DNA from: JBDTSW01 sp963782605
Lineage (GTDB): Bacteria; Actinomycetota; Thermoleophilia; Solirubrobacterales; 70-9
Direction: 5' to 3'
Length of the DNA: 64,000 nt
Assembly: GCA_963782605.1 (NCBI GenBank)
Contig: CAWAKK010000004.1
Location: forward strand, 115,663 to 179,662
Made by a program: the position numbers and the translations under genes
Notes under the pieces: model-generated
Database searches by the model: none
What the model saw: the letters and a program-made list of their open reading frames with translations, nothing else
What the model was told of the DNA's origin: nothing
Shown here: in pieces, positions 36,591 to 46,452 of the stretch
How positions within the stretch are numbered: position 1 is the first letter of the stretch
Layout: each line of letters starts with the position of its first letter

Positions 36591-38269
36591 ATGACCGAGG
36601 TGTTCGTGCAGACGCCGCCGTCTCTCGGCGATGTTTTCGAGGACGATGCGTTCCTGCGCGGCTATCTGCGGCGGAAACTCCCGGACGACGCCAGGCGATC
36701 GATCGAGCCCGATCTGCAGGAGCTCGGCAGGCAAAGCGGCGGCGAACTCTACGAGCTGCAGCTCGCGGATCGCCTGCACGAGCCCGAGCTCACGCAATGG
36801 GACGCCTGGGGCAATCGCATCGATCGCATCGACGTGACGCCGCTGTGGCAACGCGCGGCAGAGATCGCGGCCAGATCGCGGACTGATCGCAATCTCCCTA
36901 CGAGCGCGCGCACGGCCGCTACTCGCGCATTCATCAGTTCGCCGCCGTCTATCTGTTTCATCCCTCCTCGGACGTCTACACCTGTCCGCTCGCGATGACC
37001 GACGGCGCCGCGCGGACGCTGCTCGCTCACAGAACGAGCGCGCTGATCGCGCGCGCCGTGCCGCGCCTCACGAGTCGCGATCCGCTGCCAGCGCGTGGAC
37101 CAGCGGCCAGTGGATGACGGAATCGACCGGCGGCTCTGACGTCGGCGCCTCGCTCGACGCGCGCCGTGCAGGAAGCAGGGCGTCTGGCGGCTGTACGGCA
37201 AGAAGTGGTTCACGTCGGCGATCACCGCCGACATGGCGCTGACGCTGGCGCGCCCGGAGGGCAACGGCCCGGGCGGCGGCGGGCTCGCGATGTTCTACGT
37301 CGAGACTCGCGATTCATCCGGGCGCCGCGAACGGAATTCGCGTCGAACGCCTCAAGGACAAGCTCGGCACGCGCAAGGTGCCGACGGCGGAGCTGACGCT
37401 GGACGGGCGCTCGCGCCGAACTCGTCGTCGGAGGCGCGCAACGGTACGCGCCACATCGAGCCCATGCTCGTCGTGACGCGCACGTGGAACAGCGTCACGT
37501 CGGTCGCATTCATGCGCCGCGGCCTCATGCTCGCGCGCTCCTACGCGGCGCAGCGCCGGGCGTTCGGCGCGCCGCTCGGTCAACTGCCGCTGCACGTCGA
37601 TACGCTCGCCGGACTCGAAGCCGAGACCCGCGGCGCCTTCCTGCTGGCGTTCGAGCTGGTGGAGCTGCTCGGACGGCTGGAAGCCGGCGAGATCGACGAC
37701 GAGCAGCGCGCGCTGCTGCGCCTGATCACGCCGATCGCGAAGCTGCTGACGGCGAAGCAGGCGGTCGCCGTCGTGAGCGAATGCATCGAAGCGTTCGGCG
37801 GGGCAGGCTACGTCGAGGACACCGGCTTGCCGACGCTGCTTCGCGATACGCAGGTGCTGCCGATCTGGGAGGGCACGACGAACGTGCTGTCGCTCGACGC
37901 GGTGCTGCGCAGGCGAGCTGGCGCGCGGGTTGCCGGCGTTGCGGACGCGGGTGGAGCAGTGTGTGGAAGGCGCTCGCGACCCGCGCCTGAGAGCGGCCGG
38001 CGCGAAAGCGCTGCGCGCCGTCGATCACGTCGGAGCAATCGCTGCGTCAGCAGGGCGACGCCAGTGCAGGTCCAGTCAAATGCACGACGCCTGGCGATGA
38101 CGCTGGGACGTGCACTGGAACTGGCGTTCCTGGTCGAGCACGGTCAATGGGAGCTGGACGCGCTGCGCCGCAGAGCGGCGTCGCGGCCGGCGTGCGCTTC
38201 GCCGCGTCCCCGATCGATCTCCTCGCCGAGGTCGATCCTGAGGACTCCGCGCAGCTGTTGCGCGAGTGA
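36591..38269 (+). pseudogene. acyl-CoA dehydrogenase (AidB-like), frameshifted
   Basis: Flavin dehydrogenase of about 560 aa spread over several frames. In order: TEVFVQTPPSLGDVFEDDAF, FHPSSDVYTCPLAMTDGA, QWMTESTGGSDVG, KKWFTSAITADMALTLARPE, and FGGAGYVEDTGLPTLLRD with WEGTTNVLSLD. The TESTGGSDVG and WEGTTNV motifs are typical of the AidB/adaptive branch. The last frame ends in AEVDPEDSAQLLRE. At least five shifts are needed, the densest in the window. Substrate unknown. Confidence 0.75.
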
Positions 38270-38507
38270 CCTGCGGCGCCGAGGCGCTGTTCGTTTGAGG
38301 CACTGCTGCAAACCCGCTAGTCTTGGCCCCTTTCGAACAGCCTGTACGCTCGCTCGCAATACCACGGCTCGACCCTGAATCCGGGCCGGCAAATGCAGAT
38401 CACGCGCCAATGGACAGGTTCAGCCGCTCAAGAACGCGTTGTCTTTCGCTCAACGCCATACGTCGCATGGCGTCAGCTGCGGCTTGATTCACGCTCCTCC
38501 AGATTCA

Positions 38508-40144
38508 ATGAATAACGACACATCTACGTGCTGTCCGCGGTGCTGGCAGTGCTGAGCCTCGCGCTGTTCGTATACAAGTCGCGCGTCCTCGGTTTTCCCG
38601 TGAGCCCGCAGGAGGAGACGCAGATCTGGAACGTCGAGGCTGCGCTGTCGTTCGATCGCCGGCCCGGCGGCGGTGAAGGCGACGCTGCGGATTCCCGGCC
38701 TCACGCCAGGCTTCGCGATTCTGGATGAGAACTTCGTTTCACGCGGATTCGGACTGACGACGCGCAATGCGCCCGCAGGCCGTGAGGCGCAGTGGGCGCT
38801 GCGACAGGCGAGCGGGCGGCAGACGCTGTACTACCGCGCGCTCGATCTACCGGGACGACAAACGCATCGCAGAAGACACGACGCCGCCGTTTCCGGCGCC
38901 GCCCGTGCTCGATGAGCCGTCGCGCGCGGCGCTCGAAGGTCTGATCGCAGAAGTGCGTCGCCAGTCGGCGGACGTCTGCGAGCTTCACGACCGAGCTGCT
39001 GCGACACATCAATCAGGCGGAGAACGATCCCTACGTGAGCCTGTTTCTCAAACGCGGCAGCCACCGTGGCGGAACGTGCGCAGCTCGCAACCGTACTGCT
39101 GGCGGGCGCGCAGATTCCCGCGCGCGTCGCGCACGGCATTACGCTGCGCAGCGAGGCAGGACCGGTCGAGGCCGACCCGCTGCTCGAGGTGCATGACGGC
39201 GTGCAGTGGCTTTACTTCAATCCGGAGACGCTCGAGCAGGGATTGCCGAGGGACTTTCTGATCTGGTGGCGCGGCGAACGAGCGCATCGCCGAGATGGAG
39301 GGCGGCTCCGATCCCGACGTCAGCCTCGCGGTACAGCAGAACTCTGCTCGACTCGATCGTGGTCGCCGAGCGGCGCGCGGAGCAGGCCGGATCGCACTCG
39401 ATGGACTTCTCGCTGTTCTCCCTGCCGATCGCAACGCAGGCGGTCTACAGCGTGCTGGTCATGATCCCGGTCGGCGCGCTCGTGATCATGCTGTTGCGCA
39501 ACTTCGTCGGCGTGAAGACGTTCGGCACCTTCATGCCGGTGCTCGTTGCGCTCGCGTTTCGCGAGACGAGGCTCCTGTGGGGTCTCGTGCTGTTTCGCGA
39601 TCATCGTGTCGCTCGGCCTGCTGATTCGGTTCTACCTCGAGAAGCTGCGACTGCTGCTCGTACCGCGTCTCACCTGCGTGCTCACCGTCGTCGTGATCCT
39701 CATGGCCGGCATCAGCGTGCTCAGTCAGAAGCTCGACATTCAGCCCGGTCTCTCGATAGCGCTCTTCCCGATGGTCATCATCTCGATGACGATCGAGCGC
39801 ATGTCCATCGTCTGGGAGGAGCGCGGCGCGTCCGAGGCGCTCCAGGAAGGCGTCGGGCAGCCTGATGGTTGCGGCGGTCGCGTACGTCGTCATGGGCATC
39901 GCGTGGCTCGAGCACCTGGTGTTCGTATTCCCCGAACTACTGCTTGCTCGTGATCGCGCTGACGCTGCTCGCGGGTCGCTATACCGGATACCGTTTGCTC
40001 GAGTTGCGCGCGCTTCAAGGCGCTGCGTCGCTCGGAGAGCGCGACGTGAAGCCGGCTGGGGCTGGAGCGCTGGCGGTAGGCGGAGCGGGTCTGGAGGTCA
40101 GAGCTCAAGCGACGCTGCTTGCCGATCTGAGCCCGGAGTTCTAG
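38508..40144 (+). pseudogene. inactive transglutaminase-like protein with seven transmembrane helices, frameshifted
   Basis: The N-terminus has one transmembrane helix (VLSAVLAVLSLALFVYKSRV). A periplasmic transglutaminase-like region follows, with INQAENDPYVSLFLK and VLLAGAQIPARVAHGITLRS. The C-terminal half is a 7TM block with VMIPVGALVIMLLRNFVGVK, TFGTFMPVLVALAFRET and LVPRLTCVLTVVVILMAGIS. This matches the inactive transglutaminase/7TM family, which is usually next to a RimK-related ATP-grasp gene, as here. Several indels break the frame. Role is unknown; a peptide-modifying or envelope function has been proposed for the pair, as I recall. Confidence 0.75.
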
Positions 40145-40152
40145 GTCTTCGA

Positions 40153-40184
40153 CCTCCGAGCCTCCAGCCCTCCAGCCTCCAGCC
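40153..40184. repeat. short tandem repeat based on CCTCCAG
   Basis: Three near copies of CCTCCAG with one spacer base follow CCTCCGAG. It resembles the C-rich stretch before ubiI and fills the gap before the ATP-grasp gene. Confidence 0.65.
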
Positions 40185-40208
40185 CGACGTCTCTGCGGAG
40201 CGCGTCTG

Positions 40209-41168
40209 ATGTTCTCGCGCGCACGCAATCTCACCGACGAAGGCGTGCTTGGACTGAACAGGCGCAACGGCGACTACATCCTGCGCTTCAATCCACGGCG
40301 GCTGTTTCCGCTCGTCGACGACAAGCTCAAGACGAAGCGGCTCGCGCTGCAGGCGGGAATCGCCGTGCCGAAGCTCTACGGCGTCATCGAAACCCAGCAT
40401 GACATTCGGTCGTTGCCGGATATCGTCCGCGACCATCCGGAGTTCGCGCTGAAGCCTGCGCATGGCAGCGCCGGCGACGGCATCGTCGTCATTTCCGGTC
40501 GCAGCGGCTCGCGGTATCGGACGATCGGCGGAACGCTGCTCGACGCCGACTACATCTCGCACCATCTGTCGAATGCGATCAACGGCCAGTTCAGCCTCGG
40601 CGGCGTGCCGGACGTCGTGATCGTCGAGTACATGGTGCGCTTCTCGCCGCTGTTCGAGCGCATCAGCTACCAGGGTGTGCCGGATATTCGCGTCATCGTG
40701 TTTCGTGGCCATCCGATCATGGCGATGGTGCGTCTGCCCACCCGTACTTCGCAGGGCAAGGCGAATCTCCATCAGGGCGCCGTCGGCGCCGGCATCGATC
40801 TTGCGACTGGCGTGACGCTCGACGGCGTGATCGGCACTGAGGTCGTGACGCATCACCCGGACACGACGCACGCGATCGCGGGACTGCGCGTGCCTGACTG
40901 GGACACGATCCTCGACATCTCGTCGCGGTGCTACGAGCTGACAGGTCTCGGCTACATCGGCGTCGACATCGTGCTCGACCGCGATCTCGGGCCTCTGGTT
41001 CTTGAACTTAATGCGAGGCCGGGACTTGCGATCCAGATCGCGAATCGACAGGGATTGTTACGACGGCTCAGGATCTGCGAAGATCGCGCAGACTTCAGCG
41101 CGGGCCCAGGCGAACGCATCGAGTTCGCAAAACGAGAATTCCGGCACCCCGTCGCTGCGGCCGGCTGA
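40209..41168 (+). CDS. RimK-related ATP-grasp ligase (alpha-L-glutamate ligase-like)
   Basis: A 319-aa ATP-grasp protein. Visible motifs are NRRNGDYILRFNPRRLFPLV, KPAHGSAGDGIVVI (nucleotide loop), EYMVRFSPLFERISYQGVPD and the metal-binding VLELNARPGLAIQIANRQGL. Such enzymes join an amino acid to a carboxylate, but the acceptor is unknown. It is intact and follows the 7TM protein after a repeat, so the two probably work together. Confidence 0.88.
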   Translation: MFSRARNLTDEGVLGLNRRNGDYILRFNPRRLFPLVDDKLKTKRLALQAGIAVPKLYGVIETQHDIRSLPDIVRDHPEFALKPAHGSAGDGIVVISGRSGSRYRTIGGTLLDADYISHHLSNAINGQFSLGGVPDVVIVEYMVRFSPLFERISYQGVPDIRVIVFRGHPIMAMVRLPTRTSQGKANLHQGAVGAGIDLATGVTLDGVIGTEVVTHHPDTTHAIAGLRVPDWDTILDISSRCYELTGLGYIGVDIVLDRDLGPLVLELNARPGLAIQIANRQGLLRRLRICEDRADFSAGPGERIEFAKREFRHPVAAAG

Positions 41169-41232
41169 AAAAATCAAGCGGCGGATCGTCGCTCACGAGT
41201 GATGTGCGAACCAATGTCTGGGAGGACGGTTC

Positions 41233-41895
41233 ATGGAGAGCGTGCGCAAGCTGATCTTGTGTGGCCTGTTGTTCAGCGCCGATGCGACCTGCGCGGCTGA
41301 ACAGGGCTTCTACTTCGGCGCGATGGGCGGACAGAGCGACTACGCGTTCGAGAGCGCCCGTCTCTCGCTGGCGCCAGGCATTAGCAGCATCACCTGGCCC
41401 GAGGACGCAGAGAACGACGCGAGCGCCTGGGGGCTGTCCGCGGGCTATCGCATCTTCCGCTACGCGGCGGTCGAGTTGAACTACGTGGATCTCGGGAAGC
41501 TCGAGCGCACGGAAACGCACAGCGCGGGTCGCCCGCCGCTGGTCAGCATTTTCACTTTGAAACATGAACTCGAGACGAGCGGCCTCGCGATTTCAGGCCT
41601 GGGCGTGCTGCCTGTGTCAGACGCCTTCGAGTTGTATCTGCGCGGCGGCGCATTCTTCGCCGACATGGAGGCGACGACTTCAGTCGTGAGCAGCTTCAAC
41701 GCGATCGGGATAGGCGGCGGCTCGATCGACTTCTCGTCGCAGTCGCTGCTCTGGGGCGGCGGCGTGCAGTTCAACTGGAGCGATCACTGGTCGGCTCGGC
41801 TGGACTACCAACGGCTGGAGAGCGTAGGCGAGGACAGCGGCGCCGGCGTCGCCGACATCGATCTGTTGTCGCTCGGCGTGCTGTACAGGCTCTGA
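41233..41895 (+). CDS. outer-membrane beta-barrel protein (copy 1)
   Basis: A 220-aa protein with a signal peptide of about 21 residues (KLILCGLLFSADATCA) and an OmpA-like eight-strand pattern: QGFYFGAMGGQSDYAF, AWGLSAGYRIFRYAAVELNY, GGGVQFNWSDHWSARLDYQR, and the C-terminal LLSLGVLYRL. A GGGAGG ribosome site precedes the ATG. No function can be assigned beyond an outer-membrane barrel. Confidence 0.8.
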   Translation: MESVRKLILCGLLFSADATCAAEQGFYFGAMGGQSDYAFESARLSLAPGISSITWPEDAENDASAWGLSAGYRIFRYAAVELNYVDLGKLERTETHSAGRPPLVSIFTLKHELETSGLAISGLGVLPVSDAFELYLRGGAFFADMEATTSVVSSFNAIGIGGGSIDFSSQSLLWGGGVQFNWSDHWSARLDYQRLESVGEDSGAGVADIDLLSLGVLYRL

Positions 41896-41943
41896 AGTCA
41901 GCTGGCAACGATTGCGGCAAGGCAAGATTGCGGAGGACGTCGC

Positions 41944-42689
41944 ATGGGGATCACCCGAAAGATTCTGATTTGCGGACTGCTGGCGACGACTAGTGCGGCG
42001 TCTGCCGCCGACCATGGCTTCTACTTTGGCGTGCTCGGGCGGGCAGTCCGACTACACAGTTCGACAACGCACAGTCGATTCCCCTGGCAGGCTTTCCCAG
42101 CGCGGCGTTTCCTCTCCCGGAACCCAGCCTGCGCTTTCCCATCCCTTCCTTGCCCCCGAACCTGTTGAATCCGGTCTTCGCAGTCCCAGTCGCCTTCGCG
42201 AGCCCGTTGACTTGGCCGCCCGATGCGGACGATGAAGCGACGGCGTGGGGCGTGTTGGCGGGCTATCGCATCATTCGCTATGCGGCGGTCGAACTCGCCT
42301 ATCTGAACCTCGGGCAGCTCGAGCGCACCAGCACGTTGTTCACGTTCGCGCCCGTGCCGGGCGGTTCTGATATTCGCCACGAGCTCGAAACAACCGGTCC
42401 CGCGGCGTCTGCGCTGGGCATCCTGCCGCTGGGCGCCCATTGGGAGCTGTTCGTTCGCGCGGGCGTGTTCTTCGCCGATATGGAATCGACCATCTCGATC
42501 GGCGGCCGCCGAGTTCGCTCAGCTTCGCCTCGCAGTCGCTCCTTCTGGGCGGCGGCGTCCAGTTCAACTGGGGCGATCACTGGTCCGCGCGCGTCGACTA
42601 TCAGAACTTCGACAGCGTCGGCGACGACAACGGCGCCGGGCGAAGCCGACATCGATCTGCTGTCGCTCGCGATCCTGTATCGGCTCTGA
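41944..42689 (+). pseudogene. outer-membrane beta-barrel protein (copy 2), frameshifted
   Basis: A tandem paralogue of the previous gene. It starts RKILICGLLATTSAASA, then HGFYFGVL, and a longer Pro/Phe-rich loop is added after the first strand. GVLAGYRIIRYAAVELAYLN, FVRAGVFFADMESTISIGGR, VQFNWGDHWSARVDYQNFD and LLSLAILYRL follow in shifting frames. At least three indels are required. It ends four bases from convergent phhB. Confidence 0.75.
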
Positions 42690-42693
42690 GCGG

Positions 42694-43035
42694 TTACAGG
42701 GTCGGCAATGCGTCGATCTTCGCCGCGCAGATGAAATCGTTTTCGGAGAGTCCGCCGATCGGCGTGGGTGTTGTAGCTGCACGCGGCAATAGCCCCAGCC
42801 GACTTCGAGATCGGGGTGATGATCCTCGGCGTTCGCGATGTGCGCGACTGCGTTGACGAAGCTCATCGTGTGGATAGAAGTTCCGGAACTTCCATTCGGA
42901 GCGAATGCTCTTGCCGTCGTCCGCAAGCGTCCAGTGCGGGCCCAGCTGCTTCATCATCGACTGCGCCTGCTCGCGCGACAGCGGCTGCACGCCGCCTTCG
43001 CAGGGAACGCAGTTCTTCTGCGTCAGGTCGTTCAT
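42694..43035 (-). pseudogene. phhB: pterin-4a-carbinolamine dehydratase, frameshifted
   Basis: Recycles the pterin cofactor of aromatic amino-acid hydroxylases. The first frame gives CVPCEGGVQPLSREQAQSMM and KSIRSEWKFRNFY. After a shift near 42,870 the active-site region MSFVNAVAHIANAEDHHPDL and EVGWGYCRVQLQ continues, and a second shift leads to GGLSENDFICAAKID. The ATG has a strong GGAGG site and overlaps the likely ispG stop. Confidence 0.82.
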
Positions 43036-44299
43036 ACAGCCTCCTTCCGCTCGTAAGTGCGGGACGACATACTCCTCGACCAGCGCCTGAAACTCTTCGG
43101 CGATGCGGTCGCCCTTCAGCGTCGGGCCCTTCTCGCCGTCGATGTAGACCGGCGCGACCGGACGTTCGCCAGTGCCGGGCAGGCTGATGCCGATGTTCGC
43201 GTGTTTGCTTTCGCCGGGACCATTCACGACGCAGCCCATGACCGCGACGGTCATGTCTTCGACGCCGGTGTAGCTGCTTGCGCCATTCGGGCATCTGATG
43301 GCGAATGTGCGCTCTGAATCTTCTGCGCGAGCTCCTGGAAGTACGTCGACGTCGTGCGGCCGCAGCCGGGACAGGCGACGACCATCGGCATGAACGAGCG
43401 CAGCCCCATCGTCTGCAGAATTTCCTGCGCGACGATGACTTCCTGCGTGCGATCGCCGTTGGGCTCAGGCGTCAGGGACACCCGGATCGTGTCGCCGACG
43501 CCTTCCTGCAGCAGCACCGCCATGCCGGCGGTGGAGGCGACGATGCCCTTGGAGCCCATGCCGGCCTCCGTCAGTCCGAGGTGCAGCGCATAGTCACAGC
43601 GCTGCGCGAGCGTGCGATACACCGCGATGAGATCCTGCACGCCGCTCACCTTGCACGAGATGACGATGCGGTCGTGAGCGAGCCCGAGCTCCTCGGCGCG
43701 TTGCGCCGATTCGAGCGCCGAGACGATCAGCGCCTCGCGCATCACTTCGTTCGCGTCGAGCGGCTGCGCCTCGCTTCGAGTTCTCATCCATCAGCCGCGT
43801 GAGCAGATCCTGATCGAGGCTGCCCCAGTTCACGCCGATGCGGACCGGCTTTGCATTCCGGCACGCCGTTTCGATCATCTCCGCGAACTGCGGGTCGCGC
43901 TTGCTGCCGCGGCCCACGTTGCCCGGGTTGATGCGGTACTTGGCCAGCGCTTCCGCGCACGCCGGATGCGCCTTGAGCAAGCGATGTCCGTTGAAGTGAA
44001 AGTCGCCGACGATCGGCGTGAATACGCCTTCGCGGGCGAGTCGGTCGCGAATGTGCGGCACTGCGGCCGCGGCCTCATCCGTGTTGACGGTGACGCGCAC
44101 GAGTTCTGAGCCGGCGCGAGCCAGCGACTTGATCTGGCGCGCGGTCGCCGTCGATGTCCGCCGTGTCGGTGTTCGTCATTGATTGCACGACGATTGGCGC
44201 GGCGCCGCCGACAGTGACGGACCCGATGTGGACAGGAATGGAGCGGCGACGAACGACAGGCGACATGGAAAAAGCGCGGACTGACTTGCGGACAGGCAT
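43032..44299 (-). pseudogene. ispG: 4-hydroxy-3-methylbut-2-en-1-yl diphosphate synthase, frameshifted
   Basis: Iron-sulfur enzyme of the MEP isoprenoid pathway. Segments in order are IPVHIGSVTVGGAAPIVVQS with MTNTDTADI, VGDFHFNGHRLLKAHPACAE, YRINPGNVGRGSKRD, SCKVSGVQDLIAVYRTLA, and the cluster cysteines in VVACPGCGRT and VMGCVVNGPGE. At least three shifts (near 44,140, 43,785 and 43,270) and one near the end break the frame. As this gene is normally essential, read errors are likely. An ATG at 44266 is an alternative start. Confidence 0.88.
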
Positions 44300-44525
44300 T
44301 GTAACTTCGGAGCGACCGGCTACCATACGCGCACCCATCGCAAGGCGCGGCCGGAGAGTGTGCGCATGGGAAATTGGGACATGCTCCGTTTCGCTGCGTA
44401 CGTGAAGCGATTCGTCAAAAATGAGGAATCTCCCCATTTCCCGCCGCACCGCCGAAGGCGCAACCGCCCGGAAACGCTCAGGCACATGAACGGCGCGCCC
44501 TTGTGAGAGGAAGGAGGACAGTCCT

Positions 44526-44570
44526 GGGACAGTCTTCCAGGGCGCTGCTGATCAGTCGCCGGACTGTCCC
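44526..44570. repeat. inverted repeat GGGACAGTC/GACTGTCCC
   Basis: A 9-bp perfect stem with a 27-base loop, followed by CTTTT, lies between ispG and the riboswitch. An extra GGACAGTCC lies just upstream. It may be a REP-like element or a weak terminator. Confidence 0.55.
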
Positions 44571-44590
44571 CTTTTCGCTCCTTCGCTCGA

Positions 44591-44700
44591 GGGGCTCTGG
44601 AGAGTAGCGACGGAAAGTCTTTTCCGCGCTCACCGAAGGGGAGAGGCGCAGGATTCAATCCCGCGGCGCCGGATCTCTCAGGTCGCAGGACAGAGGGGCG
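44591..44700 (+). promoter_or_regulatory. glycine riboswitch (single aptamer) for the gcv operon
   Basis: The conserved blocks of the glycine aptamer appear in order: GGAGAG, ACCGAAGGGGAG, ATCTCTCAGG and AGGACAGAGG. P1 pairs CTCTG (44595-44599) with CAGAG (44691-44695). No second aptamer follows. It lies about 60 bases before gcvT and should turn on the operon when glycine is high. Confidence 0.9.
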
Positions 44701-44762
44701 GCGGACGCGCATGCGGTCCGGCGTCCCTGATTTGTTCTGCCTGACCGTAGACCGGAGCCCAC

Positions 44763-45853
44763 ATGGGTCACAAGACGCCTCTTTTCGATACGCACGTCGA
44801 AGCCCACGCCCGCATGGTCGACTTCGGCGGCTGGGACATGCCGGTCAACTACGGCTCGCAGATCGAAGAGCACCATGCAGTGCGTCGCGACGCCGGCATG
44901 TTCGACGTCTCTCACATGCTGATCGCCGACGTGACCGGCGCCCGTGCACGCGACTACCTGCGCCATCTCCTGGCGAATGACGTCGCCAAACTGCAAGTCG
45001 CCCGGCAAGGCGCTTTACAGCTGCATGCTCAATGAAAAGGGCGGGGTCGTCGACGATCTCATCGTCTATTTCCTGCGCGAAGACTGGTACCGGGTGGTGG
45101 TGAACGCAGGTACGCGCGACAAGGACATCGCCTGGCTCAAGCGGTCACGCCGGCGCATTTGCAGTCGACGTTCGCCCGCGCACCGACCTCGCGATGATCG
45201 CCGTACAGGGACCCAACGCGCGCGCCAGGGCCGCGACGCTGATCGGCGCGAAGTCCGACGCGGCGCTCGATCTCAGACGTTTCTTCGGCCGCGATTTCGA
45301 TCCCTGGTTCATTTCGCGCACCGGCTACACCGGTGAAGACGGCTGGGAAATCATGCTGCCCGTCGCCGAAGCGCCGGGATTCTGGCGGGCCCTTCGCGAC
45401 GCGGGCGTTGCGCAATGCGGACTCGGAGCGCGCGACACGCTGCGGCTGGAAGCGGGCATGAATCTCTATGGGAACGACATGGACGAGACGCAATCGCCGC
45501 TCGAGTCCGGTCTCACATGGACCGTCGCCTTCGATCCTCCGGAGCGGGACTTCATCGGGCGCGCAGCGCTGGATGCGCAGCGCCGGGCGGGCGTGCGGAC
45601 GCAAGCTCGTCGGCCTGGTTCTGGAGGAGCGCGGCGTGCTGCGCGGCCATCAGAAGGTCGTCGTTCCCGGCGTCGGCGAGGGCGAACTGACCAGCGGCAC
45701 CTTTTCACCGACGCTCGAGCGCTCGATCGGTTTCGCGCGCGTGCCCGCCGCAACGGGCGAGCGCGTCGACGTCGACATTCGCGGCAAGCTGCTTGCCCGC
45801 GCGCGTCGTCAGGTATCCGTTCGTCCGCAACGGCAAAGCCTGCATGGCGCTGA
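44763..45853 (+). pseudogene. gcvT: glycine cleavage system T protein, frameshifted
   Basis: Aminomethyltransferase that passes the methylene group to tetrahydrofolate. Pieces in order are LFDTHVEAHARMVDFGGWDM, ALYSCMLNEKGGVVDDLIVY, TGYTGEDGWEIMLPV, GLGARDTLRLEAGMNLYGND and ESGLTWTVAFD. Then come LVGLVLEERGVLRGHQKVV and YPFVRNGKA. Shifts occur near 45,000, 45,160, 45,600 and 45,800. The stop at 45853 is the best fit but uncertain. First gene behind the glycine riboswitch. Confidence 0.88.
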
Positions 45854-45913
45854 TCTCCTGGCCGCACGCGTCCGCAATCCCAGCCAGACATCCAACAGTC
45901 AAGGATTACTTCC

Positions 45914-46338
45914 ATGAGTTCTATCCCGTCGAATCTCAAATACCTCGACTCACACGAATGGGCGCGCGTTGAAAGCGACGGCGTCGTCACGATCGGCATT
46001 TCCGATCACGCGCAGGGCGCACTCGGGCGATCTCGTGTTCGTCGAAACGCCTGAAGTCGGTCGGGCCTTGAAGAAGGGCGGGGCGGCGGCGGTGGTTGAA
46101 TCGGTCAAAGCGGCCTCGGACGTCTATAGCCCGGTGTCCGGCGAAGTGGTCGCGGCGAACGAAGCGCTCGGCGCGTCGCCCGAACTCGTGAACTCTGATC
46201 CGTACGGCGCAGGGATGGTTGTTCAAGGTGAAGCCGAGCAACCCCGCCGAACTCAATCAGCTGCTGGACGCGGCCGCCTACGGCAAGGTCGTCGAGGACG
46301 CGGGCACTAACGCGGTCCGTGTGATGTGTAGGGTGTAG
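45914..46338 (+). pseudogene. gcvH: glycine cleavage system H protein, frameshifted
   Basis: Lipoyl carrier of the glycine cleavage system. LKYLDSHEWARVESDGVVTI, GDLVFVETPEVGRALKKG and the lipoylation site ESVKAASDVYSPVSGEVV are present, with the target lysine. One shift lies near 46,022 and another near 46,217, so three frames are used. The 3' end may be at 46310 or 46338. Confidence 0.88.
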
Positions 46339-46452
46339 ACGTGTGTCGAGCCAAGAGCGTTGGAGCGACACGCGCACGCCGCCGACACACTCTTCTCAGT
46401 CACACTTCACCCCTTACACGTCCACACGTTTACAGCACACGCAGCGACGACC

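Noticed and set aside
44700..44762. A second glycine aptamer
   Set aside because: No CCGAAGG or CTCTCAGG block is found in the remaining bases before gcvT.
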